Part shown: in pieces, positions 46,341 through 57,687 of the stretch
Position numbering within the stretch: the first letter of the stretch is position 1
How the letters are laid out: each line of letters opens with the position of its first letter
DNA from: Nelumbo lutea
Lineage: Eukaryota > Streptophyta > Magnoliopsida > Proteales > Nelumbonaceae
Assembly: GCA_022828595.1 (NCBI GenBank)
Contig: JAKGHH010000003.1
Coordinates: 101,207,583 to 101,271,582 of the forward strand
DNA length: 64,000 nt
Reading direction: 5' to 3'
Position numbers and translations under genes: made by a program
Notes under the pieces: generated by a model
What the model saw: only the letters and a program-made list of their open reading frames with translations
Databases searched by the model: none
What the model was told of the DNA's origin: nothing

Positions 46341-48293
46341 TGTTAGACAGTTTTGTATGCCCTTAGCTTCAATCGTTTTGATGTACTTTTGACATTTAGT
46401 GTAAATAAATAAAGTACATGTTTGATTCATGTTGTTTGGTATAATTTTGTGTAAAACCCTAAAACTGGATATTTGTAGAGACTCATGTTAGTTTTAAATG
46501 TTCACAGCCGTTGGATAAGTCTGGGGAGATTTATCCTGCCAAGGCTGATACTGGTGTGCCACCAAGTGTTGGGATGGCCTGTCTCAGCCATCAGGGTAAG
46601 ACCCGAGGCACATGCAGTATGGGATTACTTGAATCCTTGAACCGGACCAGATTTCCAGTATTGCCCTGGACCTTGGAGATAGATGGGCAAAACTGGAAAG
46701 TTACACCTGACCCCTAGACTCGATTATGACACTTCACTAGGTGTTGGATCAGGCTGCCTTTGATATGCCACTCAGTGAGATCCTTAGCGGGGATCAAAAC
46801 CTGGGTATGTTGGGGCAGTTTGAGAATTAATCTGAGTGGGTGGTCATAGTGACAGAATCAGCCACTTTGTCGGACAAAGGGTAATGATCGGGAATGCACT
46901 CTCTCTGATGGAAACCAAACTGCCGGCAGTTGATTTCAATCGTAGGAATTTTGTTTTGCAAAATTAATATATTTATATATATATGTACGATTTCAAATTG
47001 TTTGCAAATGGTTTTAATTCCCGGGATCCATGTGAGAGGACAGTGCGACACTGTTCCTTGCAACCGAGGGAGAGGTCCTCTCTTGTTGGGCAGTGCTTGA
47101 TCATTAAGGGCTGAGAGGTTAAGTGTAAGACCATTGAGGATAATACCTGATGGGCTAATCTTGCACCTGCCCACAGTCCCTGGGTTTTTATAAGATGGCT
47201 TGGCCCAGGGACCACTTAATGTAAGTGTTGGGCCCATAGGGTTCATATGATGGACTCAAGGGGTTCATTGAGTTTTTCAGTGAATTTGGCTGGGCCTTGT
47301 ATTAAAGGTTGGGCCGAACCCATGTGGTTGGTGTGTAGATCAATGCTTGGGTCCCACGCCATACAAAGAAGCCCAACTGGGTAGCAGATTGGAAACTAAT
47401 TAAACACTGAATACTTAATGGGCCAAAAGCCCATTTCGAAGTGGGCTGATATGATCACCCATCAATGGGGCGAATTTGAGATTGAAGTTAGCAAAAAGGA
47501 TTGGGCTCTTAGCCTTATCCACTCTTAGAGACCAAATTCAAATCAGATTTGAATCTGGTAACCTCCTGATAAGATCAGGAGTAAGCTAACTCTATCTGGG
47601 AAAGGGATTAAGATTATCCCCTATCCAAATACTGATTTGGATTGGGATAACTCCTAATTAGGAGATTTCTTAATCAAGAAGAAAAGAGAGGAGAATTTCG
47701 AATGAACCAAGAGAGAGAAATAAGATTTCGATCCAAGAGGTTCTGGTAAGCAAGAAGGGTTCCTGCGATTTGAGATTAGATCTCATTCTCTCCAGAAAAG
47801 AAAACATTTCAGCTTTTTCGTTTCTGGAAATCTCCTCCTGCCGCCGCCATCTGCATTGTTGCAAGATTCGATCTTTGCAGAAAAGAAAGTCAAGAAACCA
47901 GTTCTTGACATCAGTCTTGCAAGAAAGACTGAAAGAATTCAGTGTTTAGTACATCCAGGGGATTCTTGTGAAGGATCCAGTGTGTAGGACGCACCCTGCT
48001 GGTTCTGTTCCATCCACAGCTGTGTCATCTTCAGCAGGGACAGATCTTGGAGCATTCTTTGGGCGTGAACACCAACTTTGGGAGATACTGCTTCTCCGGA
48101 TCAGGTATAATCCTCCCATTTATCTTTTGGTACAGATCTGGTTTGATTAGGGTTCAAGTAGATCCTTGAATATTGTATTCTAAATTCAGGGAATATGATT
48201 CCCAGTTGGGAGAAGGTAGGAAATTTTTGAAATTCGCCCCACCCATTCCGCAACCTTTATGGCGTCCATTAGATGGATCCTACCATTCTTTCA
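46341..48293 (+). repeat. Family-A LTR, copy 4 (3' LTR of element A)
   Basis: 1,953 bp, TGTTAGACAG to TTCTTTCA, following a purine-rich tract (AAGTGGGAG). It differs from copy 3 at nine places in the first 140 bp but much less further on. Confidence 0.95.
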
Positions 48294-48349
48294 GTGGTAT
48301 CAGAGCCACAGGTTCGAATGGTCACGGAAGCTCCAAATGGTCACGGAAG
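48294..48349 (+). other. Internal-region stub and scrambled junction after the 3' LTR
   Basis: 48294-48319 repeats the 26 bases that follow the 5' LTR, including the primer site (TGGTATCAGAGC at 48295-48306). It then breaks into copia K gag. The junction carries AATGGTCACGGAAG twice (48317-48330 and 48336-48349) with 5 bases between. About 240 bp of K expected between its gag end and protease are missing. This looks like deletion repaired by end-joining with a templated insert. Confidence 0.72.
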
Positions 48350-49391
48350 GAGTTGGCAATATCCTCTCTTGGGTCGGATCCAGAGTAGTTATGTTGGCCA
48401 TGTGGTGGTTGAGTCATAGTGGAGGTGGAGGGCTGATTCTCCCGAGTAACCATATTGGCCATGTGGTGTTTCTTGGTACCTTGCTACCCGGGTCTTCTAA
48501 TACCATATGATCCTTGCTTCTTAGGTAAACCCTGAGCCCACTTTGGTTTCCCATGGAGATCCCAACAAGTATCTTTGGTGTGCCGGGGCTTCTAACAATT
48601 AGTGCACCACAATTTTTCCTTATCTTCTGCTTTTTTCTGGAGATCCCCTCTCTTGAAAGAAGGTCCACCACTAGTAGAGGGACCCCCCTTTGCCGCCAAC
48701 ACAATTGCATCCCCTCCGGTGCTGTTCATCAAGTTCCTTCTGCTCTCTTCAGACTGGACAAGAGCATAGACCTCCTGAATTGAAGGAAGGTCCTTAGAAC
48801 TTAGAATTTGTACTCTGATGGGTTCATAGATAGGATTGAGACCATGTGAAAAGGCAAACACCCTTTGCTGTGAGACAAGTTTCTTATACAATTTTGCATC
48901 TTCCTCACACTTCCACTCAATGTTCTGGTAATGGTCCAGCTCCTTCCAAACAATTGTCAAATCAGAGTAATAAACTGATAAACTCCTCTCCCTCTGTTTA
49001 CAAGTAGATGCAGCTGCTTGCAGTTGATAAATTTTGGCATAGTGTCAAAGTTCAGAAAATGTAGACTTTGCCTGATCCCATATCTCATTTGCAGTTTCAG
49101 CCCACATGAAGTTCTTCCTTATTTGCGGTTGCATGGAGATCAAAAGCCATGACAACCATACTATTCTCCTGGTCCCATTTATCATGTTCTGCATTTTCAG
49201 AAGGTGGTTCTTTGATTGTTCCAGCCTACTTTTCCCCTTGCAGTTATGTATAGTTTGATCCCCCTTGACCACTCTAGATAATTTAACCCGTCAAGAGGAA
49301 CAACAGCCATAGGGAAGGATAGATCATTGTTCCCACTCATTCCATTCAGCATTGTGGAGATTCCGGATGTAGCTGAATCTTCACTACTCAT
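48350..49391 (-). pseudogene. Copia K gag
   Basis: Reading leftward from ATG at 49391: MSSEDSATSGISTMLNGMSG, LDGLNYLEWSRGIKLYITAR, a frameshift near 49200, SWLLISMQPQIRKNFMWAET, EIWDQAKSTFSEL, LDHYQNIEWKCEEDAKLYKK, LSSKDLPSIQEVYALVQSEE. A decayed zinc knuckle follows (LWCTNC, stop, KPRHTKDTCW) near 48590, then DPREDIANSFRDHLEL at the junction. Wording is close to copia D gag. It is separated from its protease and integrase by element A. Confidence 0.9.
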
Positions 49392-50189
49392 GATTATCAG
49401 TTCAGAAATACACAAAACCAAAGCACAGTCTTACAGAGCTGCAACAGTCCACAACAGGACACTTTCTGATTTTTGGCCCCACAGAGAACCAAGCACAAAC
49501 ACTGCAACTGCAGTACTAGGGTTTATCACCTACACTGTGTAGGAGTCCACAGAACACTATACGAACTGCACATGCAATGTAACCAGGTCTGGAAGACCTA
49601 CAGCTCACAACTTTGATACAGCTTCTCAGCCAAAAAAAAGTCACAGTAGGAGCAGCACTACGAGTGGTGATTCACCACACCTAATCGGTTGATATCCACT
49701 TCCCAGGGTAGTCGAACAGTCACTCAAGTTCTAGGGTTCATCAACAGCCCCTTAGAGTGCAGACTAGGGCAACATGCAATCGGAGGAAGGGGAACAGTCC
49801 CAACTCAGATTCTGGAACAATAACAGTCGTGCAAGAAGCCATAAACAGGAAGAGAAAAAAAAATCTCAGTACCAGCAATAGGCAGTTCAGTCATGAACTC
49901 TAACTCCCCTTTAGGTCAGAGCCTTCCTTCGAAAATCTGGGATGGATTTCTACAGTCCTCTTAGCTGCAGCAACCCAGTTACCAGCAAAAATACATGTAG
50001 TCGAACCTTTTTTCTGTACTAGGAAGTTGAACAGTCAGCGTACTTGTAGTAGAGCCCTACTCGGCAGTGGAGACTAACCGCAGCACTAGAAAAACTTCCT
50101 CTTCCTTGTCTTCGAGCATCAGTACTATAACTCCTTTGCAGTAGAGGAGAGAAACCTCAGCTAGTTGTTTTCTAGGCATGGACGAACCT
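49392..50189 (-). other. Copia K leader
   Basis: An untranslated leader between primer site and gag on the minus strand. Nothing coding is recognised. Confidence 0.7.
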
Positions 50190-50201
50190 GCTCTGATACC
50201 A
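50190..50201 (-). promoter_or_regulatory. Copia K primer-binding site
   Basis: The minus strand reads TGGTATCAGAGC directly inside the 5' LTR of copia K; it is the initiator tRNA-Met complement. Confidence 0.92.
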
Positions 50202-50438
50202 TGTTGAGCAGGAGACCAAGAAGAAGAAGAAAAGAATGAGAAAAGAAGAAGAAAGAAGGAGAAGAGAAAGAAGAATAAGAGGCAATTGAGTTAAGGCCTC
50301 AACAAAAGTTAGCTTCAGTCGAGTGAAGCTTTCTATTTATATTGTTCTGGCCATACATAACAAAGTGTATACAGAATTACGAAAATACCCCTGCGGGTAC
50401 TAAGCCTGTGTACAGTACATATAATACACCTATTAACA
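50202..50438 (-). repeat. Copia K 5' LTR
   Basis: 237 bp. It starts on the minus strand at 50438 (TGTTAATAGGTGTATT) and ends at 50202 (CCTGCTCAACA) beside the primer site. LINE L coding sequence continues right up to 50439, so K inserted into LINE L. No 3' LTR of K was found. Confidence 0.85.
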
Positions 50439-51620
50439 GTTATGTACAGATGAAGAAGGCCACTTGCAACCAAAGAGAGAGGAGAACCAATCCCAAATAC
50501 AAGAAGTAAAAGGACAAGAAATAAATAGATGAGCCATTGTCTCTCCATTCTACTAGCAAAGGCAATAGACATGAGGGGAAAGGCACCAGCCTTTCCTTTT
50601 TCTTTGAAGTAAATCCAAAGTATCGACCTTTTGGAGAACCACTTCCCAACAGAAATCCCTAAAACCTTTGGTGGAACAGGAGTAGCCCAAACTTGTTTTG
50701 TAGGGAAAGGGGTAGGCACAACATCAGAACTAAGTAAGGCATTGAAAAATGAAAAGCAAGAGAAAAACCCCGAGGGGGGCTCTGACCAAATTCTAGTATC
50801 TGGGCAAGATTGCTCAAGGAAGGCGGCACCCAAAAGAGAGAACAGCTCATCTACGGAGGCCACCTCTGAGTACCTCAGCCCTATCCTTAGTCCCAAATCC
50901 CAAGAACCCTCATTCACACGAATAGAGGAAATGACCTTCAATTTGTTCAACGAAAGAGAGTACATAACCGGGGAAACTTTCCTTAAGAGGAGCACTCCCA
51001 ACCCAAGTGTCCTCCCAAAACAGAATTTTGTCACCTAAGCAAGCATCATACCTTATAAAAGGTTGAACAGAAGGTAGGGAATCCAACGATTGCTTTCCAA
51101 GGGGAGTGGTGAGAGGCCTTGGGGTTGACACCAACATCGCATCCATTTGCTACCATACCATGAATGCTTATCACTACCTTATGCCACAAACTATCCTGCT
51201 CTAAGGGAAATCTCCATAGCCACTTTCCTAACAAGGCTAGGTTCCTTAATCTAATATTACCAATGCCTAAGCCCCTGTCCTCTCACCTCTTAGTGACAAC
51301 GTCCCACTTCACTAGGTGATCCTTTTTTGAGTCACCCGGTTCCTAAAGAAAATCCCTCATCAACTTTTCAATTTGACTTGCTATCTTCATAAGAAGCTTG
51401 AAAGTGGACAAGAAATAAACTGGTAGGCTGGCCAAAGTAGACTTGATTAGAGTGATTCTACCCCTAGTGAGATGTAATTTCTCTTCCATCTTGCTAGTTT
51501 CTTTGTGAATCTTTCCAAAAGTGGGTGCCAGAAACTCTCTAATATAGGATTTCCCCTAAAGGCAAGCCCAAATAAACCATAGGCCAGCCACTTACCCCAC
51601 AACCTAGAGAGCCATAGGTA
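50439..51620 (-). pseudogene. LINE L, part 2: RT C-terminus and zf-RVT region
   Basis: Reading leftward: [20 protein letters not shown] and [19 protein letters not shown] near 51560, the LLGKWLWRFPLEQDSLWHKV segment near 51240, DKILFWEDTWVGSAPLKESF near 51040 and the zf-RVT start (VWATPVPPKV) near 50690. This is the region after the RT of plant L1-type LINEs. Stops and shifts occur throughout. It is cut at 50439 by copia K and separated from part 1 by a solo family-A LTR. Confidence 0.87.
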
Positions 51621-53556
51621 TGTTAGACAGTTTTGTATGCCCTTAGCTTCAATCTGATTTGATGTACTTTTGATATTTAGTGTAAATAAATAAAGTGCAT
51701 GTTTGATTCCTATTGTTTGGTATAATTCTGTGCAAGACCCTAAAACTGGACACTTATTGAGACTCATGTTAGTTTTAAATGTTTACAACCATTGGATAAG
51801 TCTGGGGAGATTTCTCCTGCAAAGGCCTATACTGGTGTGCCGCCAAGTGTTGGGATGGCCTGTCTCAGTCACCAGGGTAAGACCCAAGGCACATGCAGTA
51901 TGGGATTACTTGAATCCTTGAACCGGACCAGATTTCCAGTATTGCCCTAGACCTTGGAGACAGATGGGCAAAACTGGAAAGTTACACCTGACCCCTAGAC
52001 TCGATTATGACACTTCACTAGGTGTCGGATTGGGCTGTCTTTGATATATCAATCAATGAGATCCTTAGCGGGGGTCAAAACCTAGGCATGTTGGGGCAGT
52101 TTGAGAATTCATCTGAGTGAGTGATCATAGTGACAGGATCAACCCCTTTGTCGGACAAAGGTAATGATCAGGAATGCACTCTCTCTGATGGAAACCAAAC
52201 TGCCAGCAGTTGATTTCAATCGTTGGAATTTTGTTTTGCAAAATTTATATAGGATATATATACATACGATTTTGAAATGTTTGCAAATGGTTTTAATTCT
52301 CAGGATCTATGTGAGTGGAGAGTGCAGCACTGTTCCTTGCAGCCGAGGGAGAGGTCCTCTCTTGTCGGGCAGCTTGGTCATTAAGGGCTAAGAGGTTAAG
52401 TGTAAGGCCATTTAGGATAGTACCTGATGGGCTAATTTTGCACCTGCCCACAGTCCCTGGGTTTTTATAAGATGGCTTGGTCCAGGGACCACTTAATGTA
52501 AGTGTTGGGCCCATAGGGTCCATGTGATGGGCTCAGGGGTTCATTGAGCTTTTTAGTGAATTCGGTTGGGCCTTGTAATAAAGGCTGGGCCGAACCCATG
52601 TAGCTGGTGTAGATCAATGCTTGGGTCCCACGCCATACAAAGAAGCCCAACTAGGCAGCAGATTGGAAACTAGTTAAGCACTGAACACTTAATGGGCCAA
52701 AAGCCCATTTCGAGCTGGGCTGATATGATCACCCATCTATGGGGTGGATCTGGGATTAAAGTTAGCAAAAGGATTGGGCCTTTAACCTTATCCACTCTGG
52801 GAGACCAAATTCAAATCAGATTTGAATCTGGTAACCTCCTAATAAGATCAGGAGTAAGCTAACCTAATCTGCAGATAGGATTAAGATCATCCCCTATCCA
52901 AATACTGATCTGGATTGGGATAACTCTTAATTAGGAGGTTTCTTAATCAAGAAGAAAAGAGGAAAAACCCTAAGAGATCATAATCAGATTTCGAACCAAG
53001 GGTTTTGTGCAAGAGAGCATCCTGCGAATTGAGATAGGATCTCATACAAACTCCAGAGAGAAGAGAAGCTATTTAGCCATCTTCATCCCAGGAGTTCTCC
53101 TCTAGCCGCCGCCATTCTTTCTAACAAGATTTGATCTTTGAAGAAGAAAGAAATCAAGAAATCAGTTCTTGACATCAGTTTTACAGAAAGGACTGAAAAG
53201 ATTTGGTGCTTTGAGTTTCCAGTGGATTCTTGCGAAGGATTCAGTGTGTAGGATGCACTCTGCTGGTTCCGTTCCACATACAGTTGTGTCATCTTCAGCA
53301 GGAGCGGATCTTGGTGTCCTCTTTGGGCGTGAACACCAACTTTGGGAGATATTGCTTCTCTGGATCAGGTATAATTCCTTCCTTCCCTCTTGGTTCAGAT
53401 CTAGTTCGACTATGGTACAAGTAGGATTCTTGAATGTTGTATTCTAAATTTAGGGAATACGATTCCCAATTGGAAGAAGGTAGGAAAATTTTGAAATTCA
53501 TCCACCCATTCCGCAATCTTTATGGCATCCGTTAGATGGATCCTACCTTTCTTTCA
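51621..53556 (+). repeat. Solo family-A LTR, copy 5, TSD AGGTA
   Basis: 1,936 bp, TGTTAGACAG to CTTTCTTTCA, flanked on both sides by AGGTA (51616-51620 and 53557-53561). It lies within LINE L coding sequence. There is no internal region, so it most simply results from recombination between the two LTRs of a complete family-A element. Confidence 0.95.
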
Positions 53557-55496
53557 AGGTATCACCTCTTCTTCTTGTTGGTTTAATCCCTCTACATATC
53601 TCTTATTCCAATTAACTTTCAAAGTAGAAACCTTCTCAAAGTGTGTCACTAAAAGCTTCAAATTCTCAATTTCCTCTGGTTCCCCTTCACAAAAAAGAAT
53701 GATATCTGCAAATTGTAAGTGTATGACTATCACTTGATGCCTCCCAATTCTCCAACCTTTGATTAAATTTCGAGTCAGCCCTAGTTATCAACACACTCAA
53801 AAAATCCGCTACAAGAGTAAAAAGGAAGGGGGACAAAGGGTCTCCTTGTTTGAGACATCTCTTAGCATGAAAAAAATCTCTAGCTACACCGTTAACCAGT
53901 ATGGAATAGTGGCAAGTAGTTATACAGTCTTTAGTCCACTTACACCACCTCTCTCCAAAACCTCTACTTTTCAAAACATCTAGCAAGAAGTCCCAATCTA
54001 CCAAGTCGTAGGCCTTTTCTAGATCAAGTTTACAATTCAAGCCCTTTTCACCTTTTCTTTTCCTGTAATCCACACACTCATTAGCAATAAGGATTTGGTT
54101 GATGATTTGTCTCCCTAATACGAAAGCCCCTTGATTTAGTGATATTATAGATGGGAGTACTTTATTAACCTCAAGGCAAGAACTTTAGAAATTAACTTAT
54201 ACATGCTCCCAATCAAGCTGATGGGTCTAAAATCCTTAGGATGGCGTGCACCCACCTTCTTAGGAATCAAAGCTAAAAATGTCACAGTTGCACCCGAATC
54301 AATTTTCCCTTTTCAAAGAATTTTGAGAATACCTCCAGCAAGTCCACCCTTAAAAATGTCCCAAGAATCTTGATAAAAGGCCATTATAAAGCCATCTGGA
54401 CCCGAGGTTTTTGACCTATCCATAGAGAAAAGGGCTGCTTTTATCTCTTGACTCTCAAAAGGTCTCTCCAAGGACTCCGTCAAATCTCTGTCACCCATCT
54501 GCCATTAAAAATCGACTAGAGGCTCTCTCAAACTACTAGGGCTATCAAAGATGGATTTAACATGCTCAACTAGGGATCGTGCAATGTCCGCTTCACCAGT
54601 CAACACTTCTCTATTCCAATCCAGACTTTTTATCATATTCTTTCTTTTCCTTCCACTTGCCAAGTTATGAAAAAATCTTGTATTACCATCCCCTTCTTTC
54701 ATCCATTTGCATCTTGATTTCTGTCTCTAGCTTGTTTCATCTCTTCTAAGGATTTCCTTTAGTTCAACTTTTAACCTCCCTCTCTACTGCCCTCATACTT
54801 CCACAAGCTTCTACTAGGTCTAAATATTGAAACCTTTTAATGGTCTCCTTTTTTTTCTTTAACTCTACCAAATTCCTCTTTATTCCAATCTTTAATCCTA
54901 GCTTTCAGCTTTTATAGATTCTTATAGAATTTGTAACCTTTCCATCTAAAAGCTACTTGGTCCTCATCCAACCAATCTTTTACTTCCCTTTTAAATTCTG
55001 GGTGGAGAAGTCACATATTTTCAAATCTAAATGGGCACGGACCTCCCAATCTTTCTTGTGACAGTCTAATTGGGCAATGATCTGACGTAGGTCTAGGTAG
55101 AGCTCTTACAGCCAGCTCTCTCCAAAATTCCTCCCAATCTGAAAAGAAAAGGAATCTATCCAAGTTACAGCTAAGGGGCTCTTCTTGAAAGTTAGACCAA
55201 GTGAAATTAGCTTGTAGCATTGGCAACTCTCTTAACTCAAAGGAGTCCACAAAGTGGTTGAATTCCCTCATGCTTGAGGTGATCCTATGGTTGGGTTGTT
55301 TGTTTCAGAGACAAATCTAATCACATTAAAATCACTTCACCACCCAAAATCCAGACCCTCCCACATAGCTGCTGCAAGTTCTTGCCAAAGCTCCTCCCTT
55401 TCCCTATACAAATTTGGACCATAAAACATTTGTTAGTGCCCATTCCATCCTATCCTTTCTCCTCCTAAATTTTGTTGTAACCATGAAGCAACCAAT
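53557..55496 (-). pseudogene. LINE L, part 1: endonuclease and reverse transcriptase
   Basis: Reading leftward from about 55496: endonuclease (MEWALTNVYGPNLYREREEL, a GDFNVIR-like site with the Gly-Asp lost to a stop, LPMLQANFTWSNFQEEPLS near 55225, PTSDHCPIRLS near 55095, PFRFENM near 55020). A linker with WMKEGDGNTRFFHNLASGRK is near 54700. RT shows AALFSMDRSKTSGPDGF near 54430, KLDLEKAYDLVDWDFL near 54030 and LKQGDPLSPFLF near 53860. The catalytic FADD reads FAD-Ile (near 53710), one Asp lost by a 3-bp deletion. Non-functional. Confidence 0.88.
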
Positions 55497-57435
55497 TTAA
55501 TTCTTTGGAGCAATCCATCTCTTCATTTTTCCAAATGGCATAAATGTTGAGGAAGGTGATTTGAAGGACATGGCAAACTCTTTGGGTTGCAAGAAAAGGG
55601 ATTGACCACTTAAATACTTAGGATTACCTCTAGGTGACAATCCTAGATCACTCAGCTTTTGGGTCCCAGTGGTAGAAAGGTTTGGGAAGAGATTAGCTAG
55701 GTGGAAAAAGAATTACATTTCTTTGGGAGGAAGAATAACCTTGATCAAATCCACCTTAGCAATCCTTCCTGTACATTATATGTCGGTCTTCAAGATGCCC
55801 CAAGTCGCTGTGAGAAAGATAGAAAAGATTATGAGAGACTTTTTGTAGGAACCTGCGAAAGGGAAGAAATATCACTTGATTAGGTGGGAGAAGGTGGTGA
55901 AATTGAAGGTAGAAGGGGGGCTGGGAATTGGAAATGTCAGAATGAAAGCCATTCATGATATCCTTCCTGTTTTCCTCAGCCACATCAAGTATGACTTGGT
56001 CTCGGGCCAGAAAATAAGGTTTCATTAAGATATTTGGATTGGTGAGTCACCTTTGATGGAGACTTTTCTGTCCCTTTATACTCTTTTCAATCCCAAAGGT
56101 AGACCAATGTCTGCGTTTCTCTACTCTCCTTCTTCTCTTTCTGGGTTGAACTGGAATTTGGGCTTCACCAGAAATCTTAAAGAGTCTGAGGTTCCCTTTG
56201 TGTCTGCTTTACTTACCTTGCTTAACTTTCTGGTCCTAGGGAAAGTTGGCTTGGATAGTTGGATAGTAGGATGTGGACCATTAATCAAGCCAGACTTTTC
56301 ACCTCTAAGTCTTTGTTTACCTCTCTTAAGGAAATTTAGTGTGCTCCCATTCCTCCTAGAGTCAGTGCTTTCTGCTGGGAAGTGTTTCATGGATGTATTA
56401 ACACTTGTGATTTACTTCAAAGGAAGAGGCCAAACTGGTACTTGTCCCCTAATTGGTGCTGCTTATACAAGTTAAATGGTGAGACTATGTTTCATCTCTT
56501 AATATCTTGTCCTTTGTTGGCTTTATTTGGGATTGGTTTGCTTCACATTTTGGTTGCAGTATTTGGGATTGGTTTGCTTCACCTCTTGATAGTTTGGAAG
56601 GGTTGTTTAGCCCTTTTGTTTGCAGTGGTATAAAAAGGAAGGAAAGGTTAATGTGGAAATGTACTAGGGCAGTAGTGGTTTGGACAATTTGGGAAGAAAG
56701 AAACTCAAGAACTTTCCAGGATAAGGAGAGGTGTAAGGGAGCCTTAATAGAAATCATAACTCTAAGAGTGGCACAATGGGTCAAGACCTTGAATCTCTTC
56801 TCTTATTTTAAGGTTGATTTTTCAGGTATTGGGGGGCTATTGCTGACTCCTCTTCTAGAAGATAGCTGGTAACAGTGGAATGGTCATCCCCACCTATTGG
56901 CTGAATGAAGCTGAAATTTGATGGGAGTTGTGTGGGCAATCCAGGCCCATCCGGAATTGGAGGGGTAATTAGAGATGAGGAAGGAAACATACATGCCTTT
57001 TTCTCAGGTCCAACTGAGCAAGGTGATGTAGCCACAGCAGAATTCTTGGCAGCAGTTTTTTGGAGTTGGGAAAGCCAAAGAATTGGGTTCCGAAACGTCA
57101 ATTATTGAAGGTGACTCCAAGATAGTTATGGATTGGCTAAAGAAGGGGGAAGGAGTGTCTTGGCATCTAAGGAATGATCTCAGACGGTTCTATTGGCTTT
57201 CTAAGGACAAGTCCATTCAAGTTAATTGGGTAAGAAGGTTTGCTAACAGCCTGGCGGATGGTGTAGCTAAGCAAGGGGTACTTTCTCAAAAAAATCTACG
57301 TTTTGGGCTCAATTGTATTTCTGTGGGGGATTTTGACACTGTCGAGTATATTTGTTTATTCCACAACTTCTTGTTGTTCTGTTTTCTCATAATTTTAATA
57401 AATTTCGTTCTGAGTTCTGATCAAAAAAGAAAAAG
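55497..57435 (+). pseudogene. LINE M: RT C-terminus, zf-RVT region, RNase H and poly(A) end
   Basis: A 5'-truncated plus-strand LINE. It begins in the RT thumb region (WPLKYLGLPLGDNPRSLSFW near 55598, [20 protein letters not shown] near 55697, IEKIMRDFL near 55824), followed by an internal deletion and QKIRFH...DIWIGESPLMET near 56010. zf-RVT-type sequence lies around 56290-56620. RNase H starts near 56907 (MKLKFDGSCVGNPGPSGIGG, TAEFLAA) and continues after a frameshift (EGDSKIVMDWLKKGEGVSW, VNWVRRFANSLADGVAKQG). It ends in an A-rich tail (57421-57435), 140 bp from the SCD2-like micro-exon. It lies head-to-head with LINE L. Confidence 0.88.
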
Positions 57436-57574
57436 TTGGAAGTAGATATAAGATTATAATTGATCATGTTATTGACTCTGAACTATACAAGTATGCGCAT
57501 GTGTTATATGTATGTGTGTATTAAGATGCACTATCCTGCATGGAGATTGGCATGGGACAAGCAATTGTATGTAC

Positions 57575-57602
57575 CTCCCTTTGTTGCAGTGCTGCCTCCT
57601 TC
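57575..57602 (-). CDS. SCD2-like: SCD2-like 28-nt micro-exon (KEAALQQRE)
   Basis: A 28-nt exon lies between a TATTCAG acceptor and a GTACAT donor, preceded by a good pyrimidine tract. It contributes one base of a split Arg codon and then KEAALQQRE, the heptad-type segment expected between LEARLLSR and AALK in the SCD2-like family. It is 85 nt from the preceding exon and is followed by a 24-kb intron filled with retrotransposons. Its phase (2 in, 0 out) fits both neighbours once the extra base in the previous exon is removed. It is far too short for ordinary gene prediction and was found from the expected peptide. Confidence 0.75.
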
Positions 57603-57687
57603 CTGAATAGTAAACAAACCAAAAAGAGTTATAGATGTATAAGCATATAAAGACAGAACTGACATGAATCTGAACTTTAAACCTTGC

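Larger units (their letters stand above)
38713..48293 (+). mobile_element. Family-A long-LTR copia element (Angela/Tork-like)
   Basis: A 9,581-bp element with LTRs of about 1.95 kb (38713-40667 and 46341-48293), primer site, 1.8-kb leader, gag and pol in copia order. It lies between two parts of copia K. The left LTR end is exact (TGTTAGACAG), with CTAGT before it. The right LTR is followed not by flank but by 26 bases identical to the internal region after the 5' LTR, so no target-site duplication can be paired. Long LTRs and the single-knuckle gag suggest the Angela/Tork side of copia, but that needs a phylogeny. Frameshifts and stops make it inactive. Confidence 0.93.

Noticed and set aside
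50631..51038. A plus-strand frame of 135 codons
   Set aside because: It is the antisense of LINE L coding sequence.
50439..57435. Single twin-primed LINE insertion
   Set aside because: The inverted and sense parts overlap in content and differ in sequence, so they are better read as two copies.
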